The translations under genes and the position numbers were made by a program. From NCBI RefSeq assembly GCF_014650335.1, contig NZ_BMUT01000003.1, positions 414,549 through 478,548 on the forward strand: 64,000 nucleotides of DNA. Direction: 5' to 3'. Of this stretch, positions 42,993 to 51,367 are shown one piece after another. This DNA comes from Streptomyces hiroshimensis (GTDB lineage: Bacteria; Actinomycetota; Actinomycetes; Streptomycetales; Streptomycetaceae). Numbering within the stretch: the stretch's first letter is position 1; each line of letters opens with the position of its first letter. The notes below the pieces were generated by a model, which did no database searches, was not told the origin of the DNA, and saw only the letters and a list, made by a program, of their open reading frames with translations.

Positions 42993-44645
42993 CTACCTCT
43001 CTGTCGCGGACGGCCGTCCGGCCGCTCTCATGTACTGGAACGCCGCGGCCAGTTGCCCTTCCGCCGCCGCGAAGGCGCCTTCGGGCCAGACGGCCAGACG
43101 ATGGTGCGATACGCCGGCGAGCCCGCGGGACTCCGCGAACAGCTCCAGGACGAGGGGGAAGTTCGTCGGGTCGACGGTGTCGCCGCTCTGCAGCAGGTAT
43201 TCGGCCGCCAGGACGCCGCCCGGCAGCTCCCTCGTCTGGTGGCGCGGCGGCTGCAGCGCGAATCCGATCTGCGGCCGGCATGCGGCGCCCGTGCCCCGTT
43301 CGGCCAGCAGGCCGAGTGCGTGGTCCAGCGGCATCTCCTCGTGCCGCAGGGCGCGGGCGACTTCGTCCCGGGTTTCGGCGAGCCGCTCTTCGGGATCGAG
43401 CGAGGGGCGTGCCCGCCCCGAGACGTACAGGGTGTTGGAGAAGCAGCCGATCACGTTCTCGGTGCCCGGAAGCCCCCGGTTGGCCGCCTGCACGGCCACC
43501 AGTTGACGCGTCCCACCGGCGCGACGGGCCGCGAATTCCAGCAAGGTGGCCACCAGGCCGACGAAGAGCGTGGTGTCGTGTCGGGCGGCCAGGTACCGCA
43601 GATCCCGGACGGTGGCGTCCTCGACCTCGAAGGGCCGGATGCGCGAGGTGTATCCCTTTCCGAGGCCGCCGTCGCCCACGATCGGGGCCGGAGTGTGGCG
43701 CACGGCCTCCGCCAGCCCCTGCAGGTGCTCCTCCAGGCGTTCGCCCCGGAGCGTGTCCCGCTGCCAGTAGGCGAAGTCCGCGTAGGTGAACTCCGGGGCA
43801 CGGCTCTCGGGGGCGGCGCCGACGCGGTGTGCGTAGGCCTGGGCGATCTCGTCGAGCAGCAGGGACTGCGACATGCCGTCGAAGACGATGTGGTGCACGG
43901 CGGTGAGCACGGTCCACTCGTGGTCGGCCGTGCGGGCCAGGACGAACCTCACCGGAGGCGCGGCGTGCAGGTCGAACCCCCGCAGGTGCTGTTCCCGAAC
44001 GCGGCGTCGCAGCAGTGCCGCACCGTTCTCGGCACGCAGGTCGCACATGTCGATCTGCGGGGCGTCCTGCTCGGCGAACCGCTGCGCGGGCCGGCCGTCG
44101 TCCTCGCCGAAGACGGTGCGCAAGGCGGGCTGTCTGCGGACCGTGTCCACGAGTGCCTGCCTCAGCGCCACGGGGTCGATGTCCCCGCGCAGGTCGAGCC
44201 GGCCCACGTTGTTGAACAGTCCGGCCCCGCCCGTGGCGCGGTCCATGGCGTAGAAGCTCTCCTGGCTCAAGGAGAGCGGGAACCAGGTCCGGCGGCGCCT
44301 GGCCAGTGAGGTGATCGAGCGCCGCGGCCGGGGGCGGTCCATCATCTCCCCCAGGCCCCTGGCCACGGCCGCGGCGCTGCTGTCGCGGTACATCTCCGCC
44401 AGCGGCAGGCGAACTCCGTGGCGCCGCGCCAGTAAGGCCAGGGCCCGGCCGGCGTGGAGGGAGTCTCCGCCCAGGCGGAAGAACGACTCGTCCTCGGCAC
44501 AGCCGTCCAGGCCGAGCACGTCGCGGTAGACGGCCGCGACGCTCGCCGCCGTGGGGCGGTCGTGCGCCGGCCGCGCCCGGGCGGCCTCCGTCTCGGCGCA
44601 CGCACGGACCGGTTTCCCTGTACGACCGGTCACAGCGCCTCCCAT
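42993..44645 (-). CDS. NRPS: PCP-condensation
   Basis: A 550-aa protein, the first of unit 2. The PCP (about 30-100) has FFRLGGDSLHAGRAL and the C domain (about 115-530) has PLSLSQESFYAMDRAT and HHIVFDGMS. The D-before-S form of the carrier motif is often seen on PCPs that serve epimerases, but no E domain was found. ATG 44645 has no clear ribosome binding site, while a GTG four codons later (44633) follows GGAGG, so the true start may be 44633. A SARP-type promoter lies 50-80 bp upstream. Confidence 0.88.
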   Translation of the reverse strand: MGGAVTGRTGKPVRACAETEAARARPAHDRPTAASVAAVYRDVLGLDGCAEDESFFRLGGDSLHAGRALALLARRHGVRLPLAEMYRDSSAAAVARGLGEMMDRPRPRRSITSLARRRRTWFPLSLSQESFYAMDRATGGAGLFNNVGRLDLRGDIDPVALRQALVDTVRRQPALRTVFGEDDGRPAQRFAEQDAPQIDMCDLRAENGAALLRRRVREQHLRGFDLHAAPPVRFVLARTADHEWTVLTAVHHIVFDGMSQSLLLDEIAQAYAHRVGAAPESRAPEFTYADFAYWQRDTLRGERLEEHLQGLAEAVRHTPAPIVGDGGLGKGYTSRIRPFEVEDATVRDLRYLAARHDTTLFVGLVATLLEFAARRAGGTRQLVAVQAANRGLPGTENVIGCFSNTLYVSGRARPSLDPEERLAETRDEVARALRHEEMPLDHALGLLAERGTGAACRPQIGFALQPPRHQTRELPGGVLAAEYLLQSGDTVDPTNFPLVLELFAESRGLAGVSHHRLAVWPEGAFAAAEGQLAAAFQYMRAAGRPSATER

Positions 44646-44691
44646 TGGTCGTCGTCGAGCTGGAACGCCTCGCGAGTGAAGTCCTGATCGG

Positions 44692-44723
44692 ACCGTACGG
44701 GCGCGTGGTTAGACCCTGGTTAC
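44692..44723 (-). promoter_or_regulatory. SARP operator and -10 box (site A) before unit 2
   Basis: On the minus strand, GTAACCA (44717-44723) and CTAACCA (44706-44712) are direct repeats 11 bp apart. After exactly 8 bp comes TACGGT (44692-44697). This is the clearest of the five sites and should drive the 14-kb unit from 44645 to 30914. Confidence 0.82.
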
Positions 44724-44749
44724 GTGGTTCGCGTACCCGTGCGCCGCGG

Positions 44750-45676
44750 TCACCGGCCCTTGAGGGCCGCCACCACGGCCGCGAACGGCTCGGCCGCCGC
44801 GGCGGGCACCGTGACGTAGTCGAATCCCCAGCGCTCGCGCCGGGCCAGGAGGGTGTCGCGGACCTGGGCCGCGGTACCCACCAGGAAGCAGGCGAGCTCG
44901 GCCAGTTCTCCGGGGGTACGGCCGACGGCCCGGGCCAGCGCCTCCTGCACCGCCGCGGGCCGCGGTGTCACGAAGCATTCCCACACCAGGTGGTTGAGGC
45001 GGGGCGACCGGCCCAGCGCGGCGGCCTCCGCCCGTATCCACGCCATCTTCTCGTCCAGGTGGGCGGGCGAGCAGTCGTCGAGACCCGTGGGCCCGTCGGG
45101 GCCGAGCCCGGGCACCACGCTCACGATGTCCGCCTCCTGCACGGCCAGGGAGAGCATCCCCCGCCGGGTGCCGCCGAGCAGGAGGCGGGGGCCGCCGTGA
45201 CGGCACGGCGGATCCTGGGCCTCCTGACGCACGCGGTAGTGCGCACCGGCTTCGATCGCGCACCCTGCCCAGTGGGACCGGCAGATGGCGACCGCCTCCC
45301 GCAGCCGCTCGTAGCGCACCCGGCCCGGGTCGAAGCCGATTCCGGTGCGTTCGTAGTCGACCCGGTACCAGCCGGCCCCGAGGCCGAGCTGGAAGCGGCC
45401 GTCCGACAGAGCGTGCAGCGACGCGGCATCCCGGGCGAGCATCAGCGGGTGACGCAGGTCGTTGTTGAGCACGTACGTACCGACGACAAGCCCGTCCGTC
45501 ACCTCCGCCGCGGCCGCCACCGCGGGCACGGGTGCCAGCCGCTGGTCCACGTGGTCGCTGACGAGCAAGGCGTCGTAGCCCAGATCCGCTGCTCGGCGGG
45601 CGAGTTCACGCCACTCCTTCTCGGTCACATCACCATCGCTGACCAGTGCGAACTGAAAGGCCTGAGGTTGCGACAT
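44750..45676 (-). CDS. LLM-class flavin/F420-dependent oxidoreductase
   Basis: A 308-aa luciferase-like monooxygenase-family protein with FQFALVSDGDVTEKEW, YDALLVSDHVDQRLAPVP, a D-G-R-F-Q-L-G-L-G-A-G-W-Y segment and a RPRLLLGG-type strand. This pattern fits the F420-dependent TIGR03621-like oxidoreductases of actinomycetes. It may reduce or oxidise an intermediate. It starts at 45676 with GGGAG upstream and diverges from the C-domain gene at 45865; unit 2 lies 100 bp downstream on the same strand, so readthrough is possible. Confidence 0.82.
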   Translation of the reverse strand: MSQPQAFQFALVSDGDVTEKEWRELARRAADLGYDALLVSDHVDQRLAPVPAVAAAAEVTDGLVVGTYVLNNDLRHPLMLARDAASLHALSDGRFQLGLGAGWYRVDYERTGIGFDPGRVRYERLREAVAICRSHWAGCAIEAGAHYRVRQEAQDPPCRHGGPRLLLGGTRRGMLSLAVQEADIVSVVPGLGPDGPTGLDDCSPAHLDEKMAWIRAEAAALGRSPRLNHLVWECFVTPRPAAVQEALARAVGRTPGELAELACFLVGTAAQVRDTLLARRERWGFDYVTVPAAAAEPFAAVVAALKGR

Positions 45677-45864
45677 CTTCTCCCTCGTTCTCCCGTGACT
45701 GCCTGCCGGCGCCCTCTGCGGGCGGCGGCGACCGATGATGCCCGTATGCGGACCGCGCCGCGAACCCCCCTCCTCAAGACGATCTTCCATTGCTACGGTG
45801 ACGTCGCTCACCGCGCATCACGGGGGACTCCCCCGTCACTCCCGCGGAAAGGACGGAACCGCCG

Positions 45865-47205
45865 TTGATACAAGGTGTCGATCCAGAACGGGCCCGGCTC
45901 GTGGCGGCGTTGCGCGCCCAGCGGCGAAGGCAACCCCCCGAGGCGCTCCCGATGACCGCTACCCAGCAGGGAATCTGGCTCGCCGAACAGTTGAGCCCGG
46001 GTGTCTCCGGTTACCACGACACTGCGGCCCTGCGCATCGACGGCCCCTTGGACGCGGAGGCCCTGCGCGCGGCGTTCGGCGGCGCCCGCGAGGTCCACGA
46101 GGCCATGCGGTGCCGTGTCGTCGAGGTCGACGGCGAGCCTCGGCAGTCCTTCGACGCCCCCGCCGCGGAGCTGGCCTACACGGACCTGGGCGCCCTCGAC
46201 GAGCAGACCCGGGCGGCCCGGGTCGAACGCCTGGCAGCGCTCACCGCCACCGAACCCTTCGACCTGGAGGCGGGCCCGCTCTGGCGGGCCCGCCTGATCC
46301 GGGTCGGATCCGATGAGCACGTGCTGGTCCTCGTCTTCCACCATCTCATCAGTGACGGCTGGTCCCACGGCGTGCTGCTGCGCACACTGCTGTCGCGCTA
46401 CGCGGCGGGAGCCCAGGACGCGGCCCTGCCTCCCGGCCCCGATCCGACCGCCTACCGCAAGTGGCTGCTCGCCCGGGCCGCGCGGGAACGGGCTGCCGTG
46501 GACAGCGGCAGGGCACTCGAAGCCGCCAGGCTCCTCGGGGGGGCTCCGTCCCGGGTGGCGCTGCCCGGACTCCGGGGGCCGGCGACCGACCGGCTGGCGG
46601 CCGCTGTGGAACTCCCCGTGACCGACGCCGCATGGGCCTCCTTCGACCGGGCGTGCAGGAGAGCGGGGGCCACCCGGTACATGGGGCTGACGGGCCTCTT
46701 CGGCCACCTGCTGTCCCGCACGTCCGGATCCGAGCGCACGGTCGTGGCCTCACCCGTCGCGATCCGGGACGGCGGCGGCAGCGGGCACCTGATGGGCTGC
46801 CTGATCAACGTGGTGCCCATCGTGCTCGCGCCCCGCCCGGCGGCCGGCCTCGCAGCCGCGCTGTCCTCCGGACGCGAGGCCGTGCTGTCGGCCCTCCGGT
46901 ACGCGGACGTGCCCTACCGTGACGTGGCCCGAGCCCTGGGGCCGCTGACCGCGTGGGACGACCCGGTCACCAACATCGGGGTGGAGGAGTTCAACGCTCC
47001 GGAGGAGCCGGTGCGCGCGGGCGGTGTGGTGGTCACGCCGATGCCGCGCGGCCACGTCCGGCTGCGGCACGACCTCGCGCTGAGCGTCGCACGCAGCGGG
47101 GCGAGCGCCCAACTCCTGCACACCGTCCGGAACTGGAGCGCGACGGAGGTGCGGACCCTCGCCCAGGACCTCGCCGAGCTGATCGTCGACGCCTCGGCGT
47201 CCTGA
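45865..47205 (+). CDS. NRPS: free condensation domain 1
   Basis: A 446-aa stand-alone C domain: PMTATQQGIWLAEQL at the start, HHLISDGWS as the active motif, and a C-terminal half with SPVAIRDGG and MGCLINVVPIVL. No carrier or A domain is attached. The TTG start at 45865 is preceded by a GGAAAGGACGG stretch. Free C domains work in trans between carriers, or can release chains with an amine or alcohol. It is the first gene of the plus-strand unit 3; its own promoter lies in the 188-bp divergent region. Confidence 0.87.
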   Translation: MIQGVDPERARLVAALRAQRRRQPPEALPMTATQQGIWLAEQLSPGVSGYHDTAALRIDGPLDAEALRAAFGGAREVHEAMRCRVVEVDGEPRQSFDAPAAELAYTDLGALDEQTRAARVERLAALTATEPFDLEAGPLWRARLIRVGSDEHVLVLVFHHLISDGWSHGVLLRTLLSRYAAGAQDAALPPGPDPTAYRKWLLARAARERAAVDSGRALEAARLLGGAPSRVALPGLRGPATDRLAAAVELPVTDAAWASFDRACRRAGATRYMGLTGLFGHLLSRTSGSERTVVASPVAIRDGGGSGHLMGCLINVVPIVLAPRPAAGLAAALSSGREAVLSALRYADVPYRDVARALGPLTAWDDPVTNIGVEEFNAPEEPVRAGGVVVTPMPRGHVRLRHDLALSVARSGASAQLLHTVRNWSATEVRTLAQDLAELIVDASAS

Positions 47206-47216
47206 GGACGGCACGC

Positions 47217-47248
47217 GTAACCACGGCCTAACCCCGCGTTCCTAGGCT
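47217..47248 (+). promoter_or_regulatory. SARP operator and -10 box (site B) before the second free C domain
   Basis: GTAACCA (47217-47223) and CTAACCC (47228-47234) are direct repeats 11 bp apart; exactly 8 bp later TAGGCT (47243-47248) fits a -10 box. It lies in the 130-bp gap between the two C-domain genes and should drive the genes from 47336 to 51364. Confidence 0.8.
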
Positions 47249-47335
47249 GGGTCCGGTGTCGGTGACCGGACCGCCATATACGCCGTCACCCGCGTCCGGG
47301 CCCCGACGGGCCGCCACGGTCAGGAGGTATCGAGC

Positions 47336-48748
47336 GTGCGGAACAACTGCTTCTGGGGTGGCGTGCTCGACGACGAGCAGATCGCGGCTCTCGTTCGGCA
47401 CCACACCGGTCGTCCGGCCGTGCTCGGCGGACCGCCGGACGCGACCGCGCTCCCGTCCCCGCAGGGCGACCTGTGGCGGGCCGCGCGCGCTCTCGCGTCC
47501 ACCCCGGTGCTGCTGGCGACGGTGGTGTTCCGGTTGCGCGGGGAGGTGCACCGCACGGCGCTGGCCGCGGCCGTACGGCGGCTGTCCCTGCGCCACGACC
47601 TGCTGCGTACCGTGTTCGAGAACGGGCCGTCGCCGACCACACGGCTCGCCGAGCCGCCTGACCTGCGGGTGGTGGAGGTGCACGACGCGGTCCCGGACGC
47701 GGCAGAGGAACTCCTTCGCAAGATCGCCCGCACCCCGTTCCGGTTCGGCGAGGAGCCGTTGTTCCGGGCCACCCTCGTCCGACGCGCCGAGGAGGACCAC
47801 CAGCTGGTCATGACCTGCCACCAACTGGTGATCGACGGCTACGGGCAGAACCTCCTGCTCCAGGAGTTCGCCACGCTGTACCGCGCCGAGATCCACGGGA
47901 CGCCCGACGACCTGCCGGAGATCGGGCAGGCGTACCGGGAGACGGCTCGCCTCATTCGGAATCCGGACCCGGAGGCACGCCGCGCCGACGAGGAGTTCTG
48001 GACCTCCCGGCTCCGCGATCTGCCGGTCATGCGCCTGCCCCGTGACCTGCCCGGGCCCGTGAGGGCGGAACTGGCGCCCACCGGGGCCGTCGAGACGGTG
48101 CTGGCCGACCCGGACGGTGCCGTTGCGGCCGGGTTGCGCCGGCTGCGGGTGAACCCGTTCGCGCTGTTCTCCGCGGGCACGATGGCCATGCTGCACCGCC
48201 ATACCGGTCAGACCGATCTCTGGGTCGCCTCCGTGGTCGACAACCGGCTGACACCCGAGTCGCAGGCCCACGTCGGCCCGCTGGCCGGGCCGCGGGTCAT
48301 ACGGGTCGGGTTCGCCGCCGACGCGACGTTCGGTGTGCTGGCGCGGGCGGTGCAACGTGAGGTCTGGGCCACCCTGGAACGGCAGCACCCGCCGTTCCCG
48401 GAGGTCGTCACCGCGGCAGGCGGAGACGGTGCCGACCTGCGGAACCTCGGGTCGGTCGGCGTCACCGTGACCCCGTCGGTCCCGCTGCCCGACTGGCCAC
48501 TCGGCGACCTGGAACTCCTCGAATTCGACCCGTTGGAGGGCGAGCCGAGCGCTGGTTCGCCGCTGGCACTGCTCGTGGAGGAACAGCCGGGAGGATACCG
48601 CCTGCGTCTGGAGTTCGACGGGAGCATGTTCAGTCACGGGCGGGCGCTCGACATGGTGAGGTTGATCGCCGATGCCGTGGCCGCCGCCACCGCGGACCCG
48701 GAGCGCTCGCTCGCCTCCTGGCCGGCTTCCGCATCCACCGACGGCTGA
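47336..48748 (+). CDS. NRPS: free condensation domain 2 with variant active motif
   Basis: A 470-aa stand-alone C-domain protein. The active motif reads CHQLVIDGYG, so the first His of HHxxxDG is Cys while the second, catalytic His and the D-G remain. N-terminal motifs are less conserved than usual (SPQGDLWRAARAL). The GTG start has AGGAGGT 7 bases upstream. It is followed by the Cys-type A domain, so it may condense or release a cysteinyl chain. Catalysis is plausible because the base His is kept, but an altered role cannot be excluded. Confidence 0.8.
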   Translation: MRNNCFWGGVLDDEQIAALVRHHTGRPAVLGGPPDATALPSPQGDLWRAARALASTPVLLATVVFRLRGEVHRTALAAAVRRLSLRHDLLRTVFENGPSPTTRLAEPPDLRVVEVHDAVPDAAEELLRKIARTPFRFGEEPLFRATLVRRAEEDHQLVMTCHQLVIDGYGQNLLLQEFATLYRAEIHGTPDDLPEIGQAYRETARLIRNPDPEARRADEEFWTSRLRDLPVMRLPRDLPGPVRAELAPTGAVETVLADPDGAVAAGLRRLRVNPFALFSAGTMAMLHRHTGQTDLWVASVVDNRLTPESQAHVGPLAGPRVIRVGFAADATFGVLARAVQREVWATLERQHPPFPEVVTAAGGDGADLRNLGSVGVTVTPSVPLPDWPLGDLELLEFDPLEGEPSAGSPLALLVEEQPGGYRLRLEFDGSMFSHGRALDMVRLIADAVAAATADPERSLASWPASASTDG

Positions 48749-48785
48749 CCGCCCAGTCCCTGCCCCGCGACCTTGGGAGCGTCTC

Positions 48786-50411
48786 ATGATCTCCGATCAT
48801 CCGCCTCGGCACCCGACTCCGGTCGAACAGTGGAACGAGACCCGGTGCGACTACTCCACGACGAGCCGCATCATGGATCTCATCGACGTCGCGGCGGTCG
48901 AGCACGCCGAGGAGCCGGCCCTTCGGACGACGTCCGGAGTCGCGCTCACGCACGGCGAACTCGCCGCCGAGAGCTCGCGGCTCGCCCGTCACCTGGCCGC
49001 GCACGGCGTCCTCCCGAGTACGCCGGTCGGCCTGCTGGTCGACCACGTCCCGGAGGCCGTCGTGTCGATCCACGCGGTTCTGCGCGCGGACGCCTACTAC
49101 GTCCCGCTGGATCCGCGATGGCCTGCACGCCGCATGGCGGAGGTGCTGAAGGCGAGCGGCATCGGACATGTCCTCGTCACGGATCCCTATCGCGACAGGG
49201 CGAGCGGCCTCGGCGAGGACGTGGCGGTCATTGCAGTGCGCCGGGGCGGTGACCCCGAGGTGGTCGCGGGATCCGCCCCCAGGCAGCCGGTCCGACAGCA
49301 CGAGGCCGGGCCCGCAGGACCGGACGCGCTGGCCTACACGATCTTCACCTCGGGCTCCACCGGGCGGCCGAAGGCGGTGGCCGTCCGGCATTCCAGCGTC
49401 GTCAACCTGATCGAGTGGTTCAACCGGCGCAACTCCGTCGGCCCGAGCGACATCCTCCTGCAGGTGGCGTCGTTCAGTTTCGATCTGTCGGTCTACGACG
49501 TCTTCGGCACCCTGGCCGCCGGCGCGAGCGTGCTGCTGCTTCCCGATGCCGATCTGCAGGAGCTCGAGGAGATCACGATCGCTCTCGTCGAGCACGGGGT
49601 GACGCTGTGGAACTCCGCGCCGGCCGTGTTCACCGCCGTGACGCTGCTGCTCGACGAATCCTCCCGCCGGCACCGGGACACGCTCCGACGGGTCTTCCTC
49701 AGCGGCGACTGGATCCCGTTGAACACCCGCGAGGTCCTGCGCCGTGAGTTCCCGCGCGCGACTCTGGTGGCGCTGGGCGGTGCCACCGAGGCCTGCGTCT
49801 GGTCGAACGACTTCGTCGTGGACGAGGTGGACCCGTCGTGGCGGAGCATCCCGTACGGGCATCCGATGCAGAACAGCCGCTACTACGTCCTTCGGGAGGA
49901 CCGCACGCCCTGCGAGATCGGCGAACCGGGCGAGCTGTACATCAGCGGTGCCTGCGTAGCCGCCGGATACCTCGGCGATCCGGCCCTGACGGCGGACCGC
50001 TTCCTGCCGGATCCCTGGGACCGGGGCGGTGCCTCCACGATGTACCGGACCGGCGATCGCGCCCGCTGGACCTCGAACGGATGGGTCGAGTTCCTGGGCC
50101 GCATCGACTCGCAGGTGAAGATCCACGGGTTCCGCATCGAGCTCGGCGAGATCGAGCAGGTGGCACTGCGGAGCCTGGACGTCGACGAGGCCGTCGCCCT
50201 GAAGCTGGACGACGGAGACTCTCCGTACCTGGCACTGGCGCTGAGGACCCGGGGCGAATTGGACGCCAGGACCGTCAGGGAAAGCCTGGGCGAATGGCTG
50301 CCCGGGTACATGCAACCCCGTCGTGTGGCCGTATGCCGGACCTTTCCGGTGGGCCAGACGGGAAAGGTGGATCGCGCAGCGCTGCGGGAGCTCTTTCAGC
50401 CCGCCGGATAG
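48786..50411 (+). CDS. NRPS: free adenylation domain, Cys-type code
   Basis: A 541-aa A domain without carrier. Motifs: [45 protein letters not shown] and QTGKVDRAAL. The GGATEA-VWSN form is typical of Cys activators in siderophore and related systems. The pocket reads D-L-Y-N-F-S-L-V-W by eye against the published Cys code D-L-Y-N-L-S-L-I-W. The start ATG has GGGAG 6 bases upstream. No Cy (heterocyclisation) domain is present in the cluster, so the Cys is not expected to become a thiazoline by the usual route. The dithiol oxidase gene follows directly. Confidence 0.92.
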   Translation: MISDHPPRHPTPVEQWNETRCDYSTTSRIMDLIDVAAVEHAEEPALRTTSGVALTHGELAAESSRLARHLAAHGVLPSTPVGLLVDHVPEAVVSIHAVLRADAYYVPLDPRWPARRMAEVLKASGIGHVLVTDPYRDRASGLGEDVAVIAVRRGGDPEVVAGSAPRQPVRQHEAGPAGPDALAYTIFTSGSTGRPKAVAVRHSSVVNLIEWFNRRNSVGPSDILLQVASFSFDLSVYDVFGTLAAGASVLLLPDADLQELEEITIALVEHGVTLWNSAPAVFTAVTLLLDESSRRHRDTLRRVFLSGDWIPLNTREVLRREFPRATLVALGGATEACVWSNDFVVDEVDPSWRSIPYGHPMQNSRYYVLREDRTPCEIGEPGELYISGACVAAGYLGDPALTADRFLPDPWDRGGASTMYRTGDRARWTSNGWVEFLGRIDSQVKIHGFRIELGEIEQVALRSLDVDEAVALKLDDGDSPYLALALRTRGELDARTVRESLGEWLPGYMQPRRVAVCRTFPVGQTGKVDRAALRELFQPAG

Positions 50412-50443
50412 CGACCGCCTCGGAGCCATCAAGGGGAGTCTCG

Positions 50444-51364
50444 ATGTACGACGATCTCTATGACGTGATTGTGATCGGTGCAGGACCGGCGGGCCTGACG
50501 GCGGCCACCATGCTCAGCCGCTCCATGCGGAGCACGCTCGTGGTCTCCGGGCCCCGGCGGCGCAATTCGCCGGCGAGCTCGGTCAGCAACGTGCCGTACG
50601 CGGACGGAGCCGCCCCGGCGGACATCTACCGGAAGATGGAGGAGGACGCCGGGCGGTACGGAGCGACCATCCTGTGGGACGAGGTCATATCCGCTCGCGC
50701 GTACGAGGACCACGTGGTCGTCGAGGGCCGCGGTCATCCCGGTCTGCGCGGCAGAAGGCTGCTCCTCGCCACCGGCCGCGTCGACGTGCTGCCGGCCTGG
50801 CTGCCGGACGGTGTCTGGGGCAGAACGGCCTTCGACTGCCCCTACTGCCACACGTACGAGCACAGTGGCGGCACGTTCGTCTGCGTGGGCACCGGGGACG
50901 AGACGCTCAAGATGGCGGCCCTGTCCCGGCAGTTCGCCAAGCGGATGACGGTCCTCGTCGGGGACCCTTCGGCGAGCCGGGGAAGACTCGCGCGCCTGCT
51001 CACCCGCCACGGCGTCGAAGTCCTGTCCGACGAGGTGGTCCGCGCCTCTGCGGATCCGGCGGGCGGCGTCGTCCTGGAGACGGCCCACGGCCGGACCCTC
51101 GACGCCGACACCCTGCTGCTCGGCGATGTGGCCCGGCCCTACCGGAAACTCGCCGAGGAACTCGACCTCGACCTGTCGGCGGAGGGCTTCCCCGAGACCA
51201 GCCTGTACGGGATGACGTCCAACCCGCTCGTCTACAGCGCCGGGAACGTCGAAGGGTCCTCGTACTTCATGTGGACCGGAGCGGCGAGCAGCGGGATCAA
51301 CGCCGCCCGCGCGATCTGCGAGGACCTCGCCTTCGCCAGTGAACTGCTGGACGACTGGGACTGA
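50444..51364 (+). CDS. Thioredoxin-reductase-like FAD dithiol oxidase
   Basis: A 306-aa flavoprotein with the FAD-binding IGAGPAGLTA near the N-terminus, the redox pair C132-PY-C135 in FDCPYCHTYE, and a C-terminal FAD loop SAGNVEGSS. This layout is that of the HlmI/GliT/DepH group, which forms disulfides in natural products and lacks an NADPH-driven reductase role. AAGGGGAG lies upstream of the ATG. Its place behind the Cys-type A domain suggests that it oxidises thiols in the product. A plain thioredoxin reductase is less likely in this setting. Confidence 0.85.
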   Translation: MYDDLYDVIVIGAGPAGLTAATMLSRSMRSTLVVSGPRRRNSPASSVSNVPYADGAAPADIYRKMEEDAGRYGATILWDEVISARAYEDHVVVEGRGHPGLRGRRLLLATGRVDVLPAWLPDGVWGRTAFDCPYCHTYEHSGGTFVCVGTGDETLKMAALSRQFAKRMTVLVGDPSASRGRLARLLTRHGVEVLSDEVVRASADPAGGVVLETAHGRTLDADTLLLGDVARPYRKLAEELDLDLSAEGFPETSLYGMTSNPLVYSAGNVEGSSYFMWTGAASSGINAARAICEDLAFASELLDDWD

Positions 51365-51367
51365 GGC

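Noticed and set aside
42993..44645. An epimerisation domain, suggested by the LGGDS carrier motif.
   Set aside because: The following domain has HHIVFDGMS and the rest of a condensation domain; no separate E-domain motifs were found.
45677..45864. A SARP operator in the divergent region before the first free C domain.
   Set aside because: A TACGGT box is present near 45794, but the 11-bp-spaced heptamers are missing in front of it.
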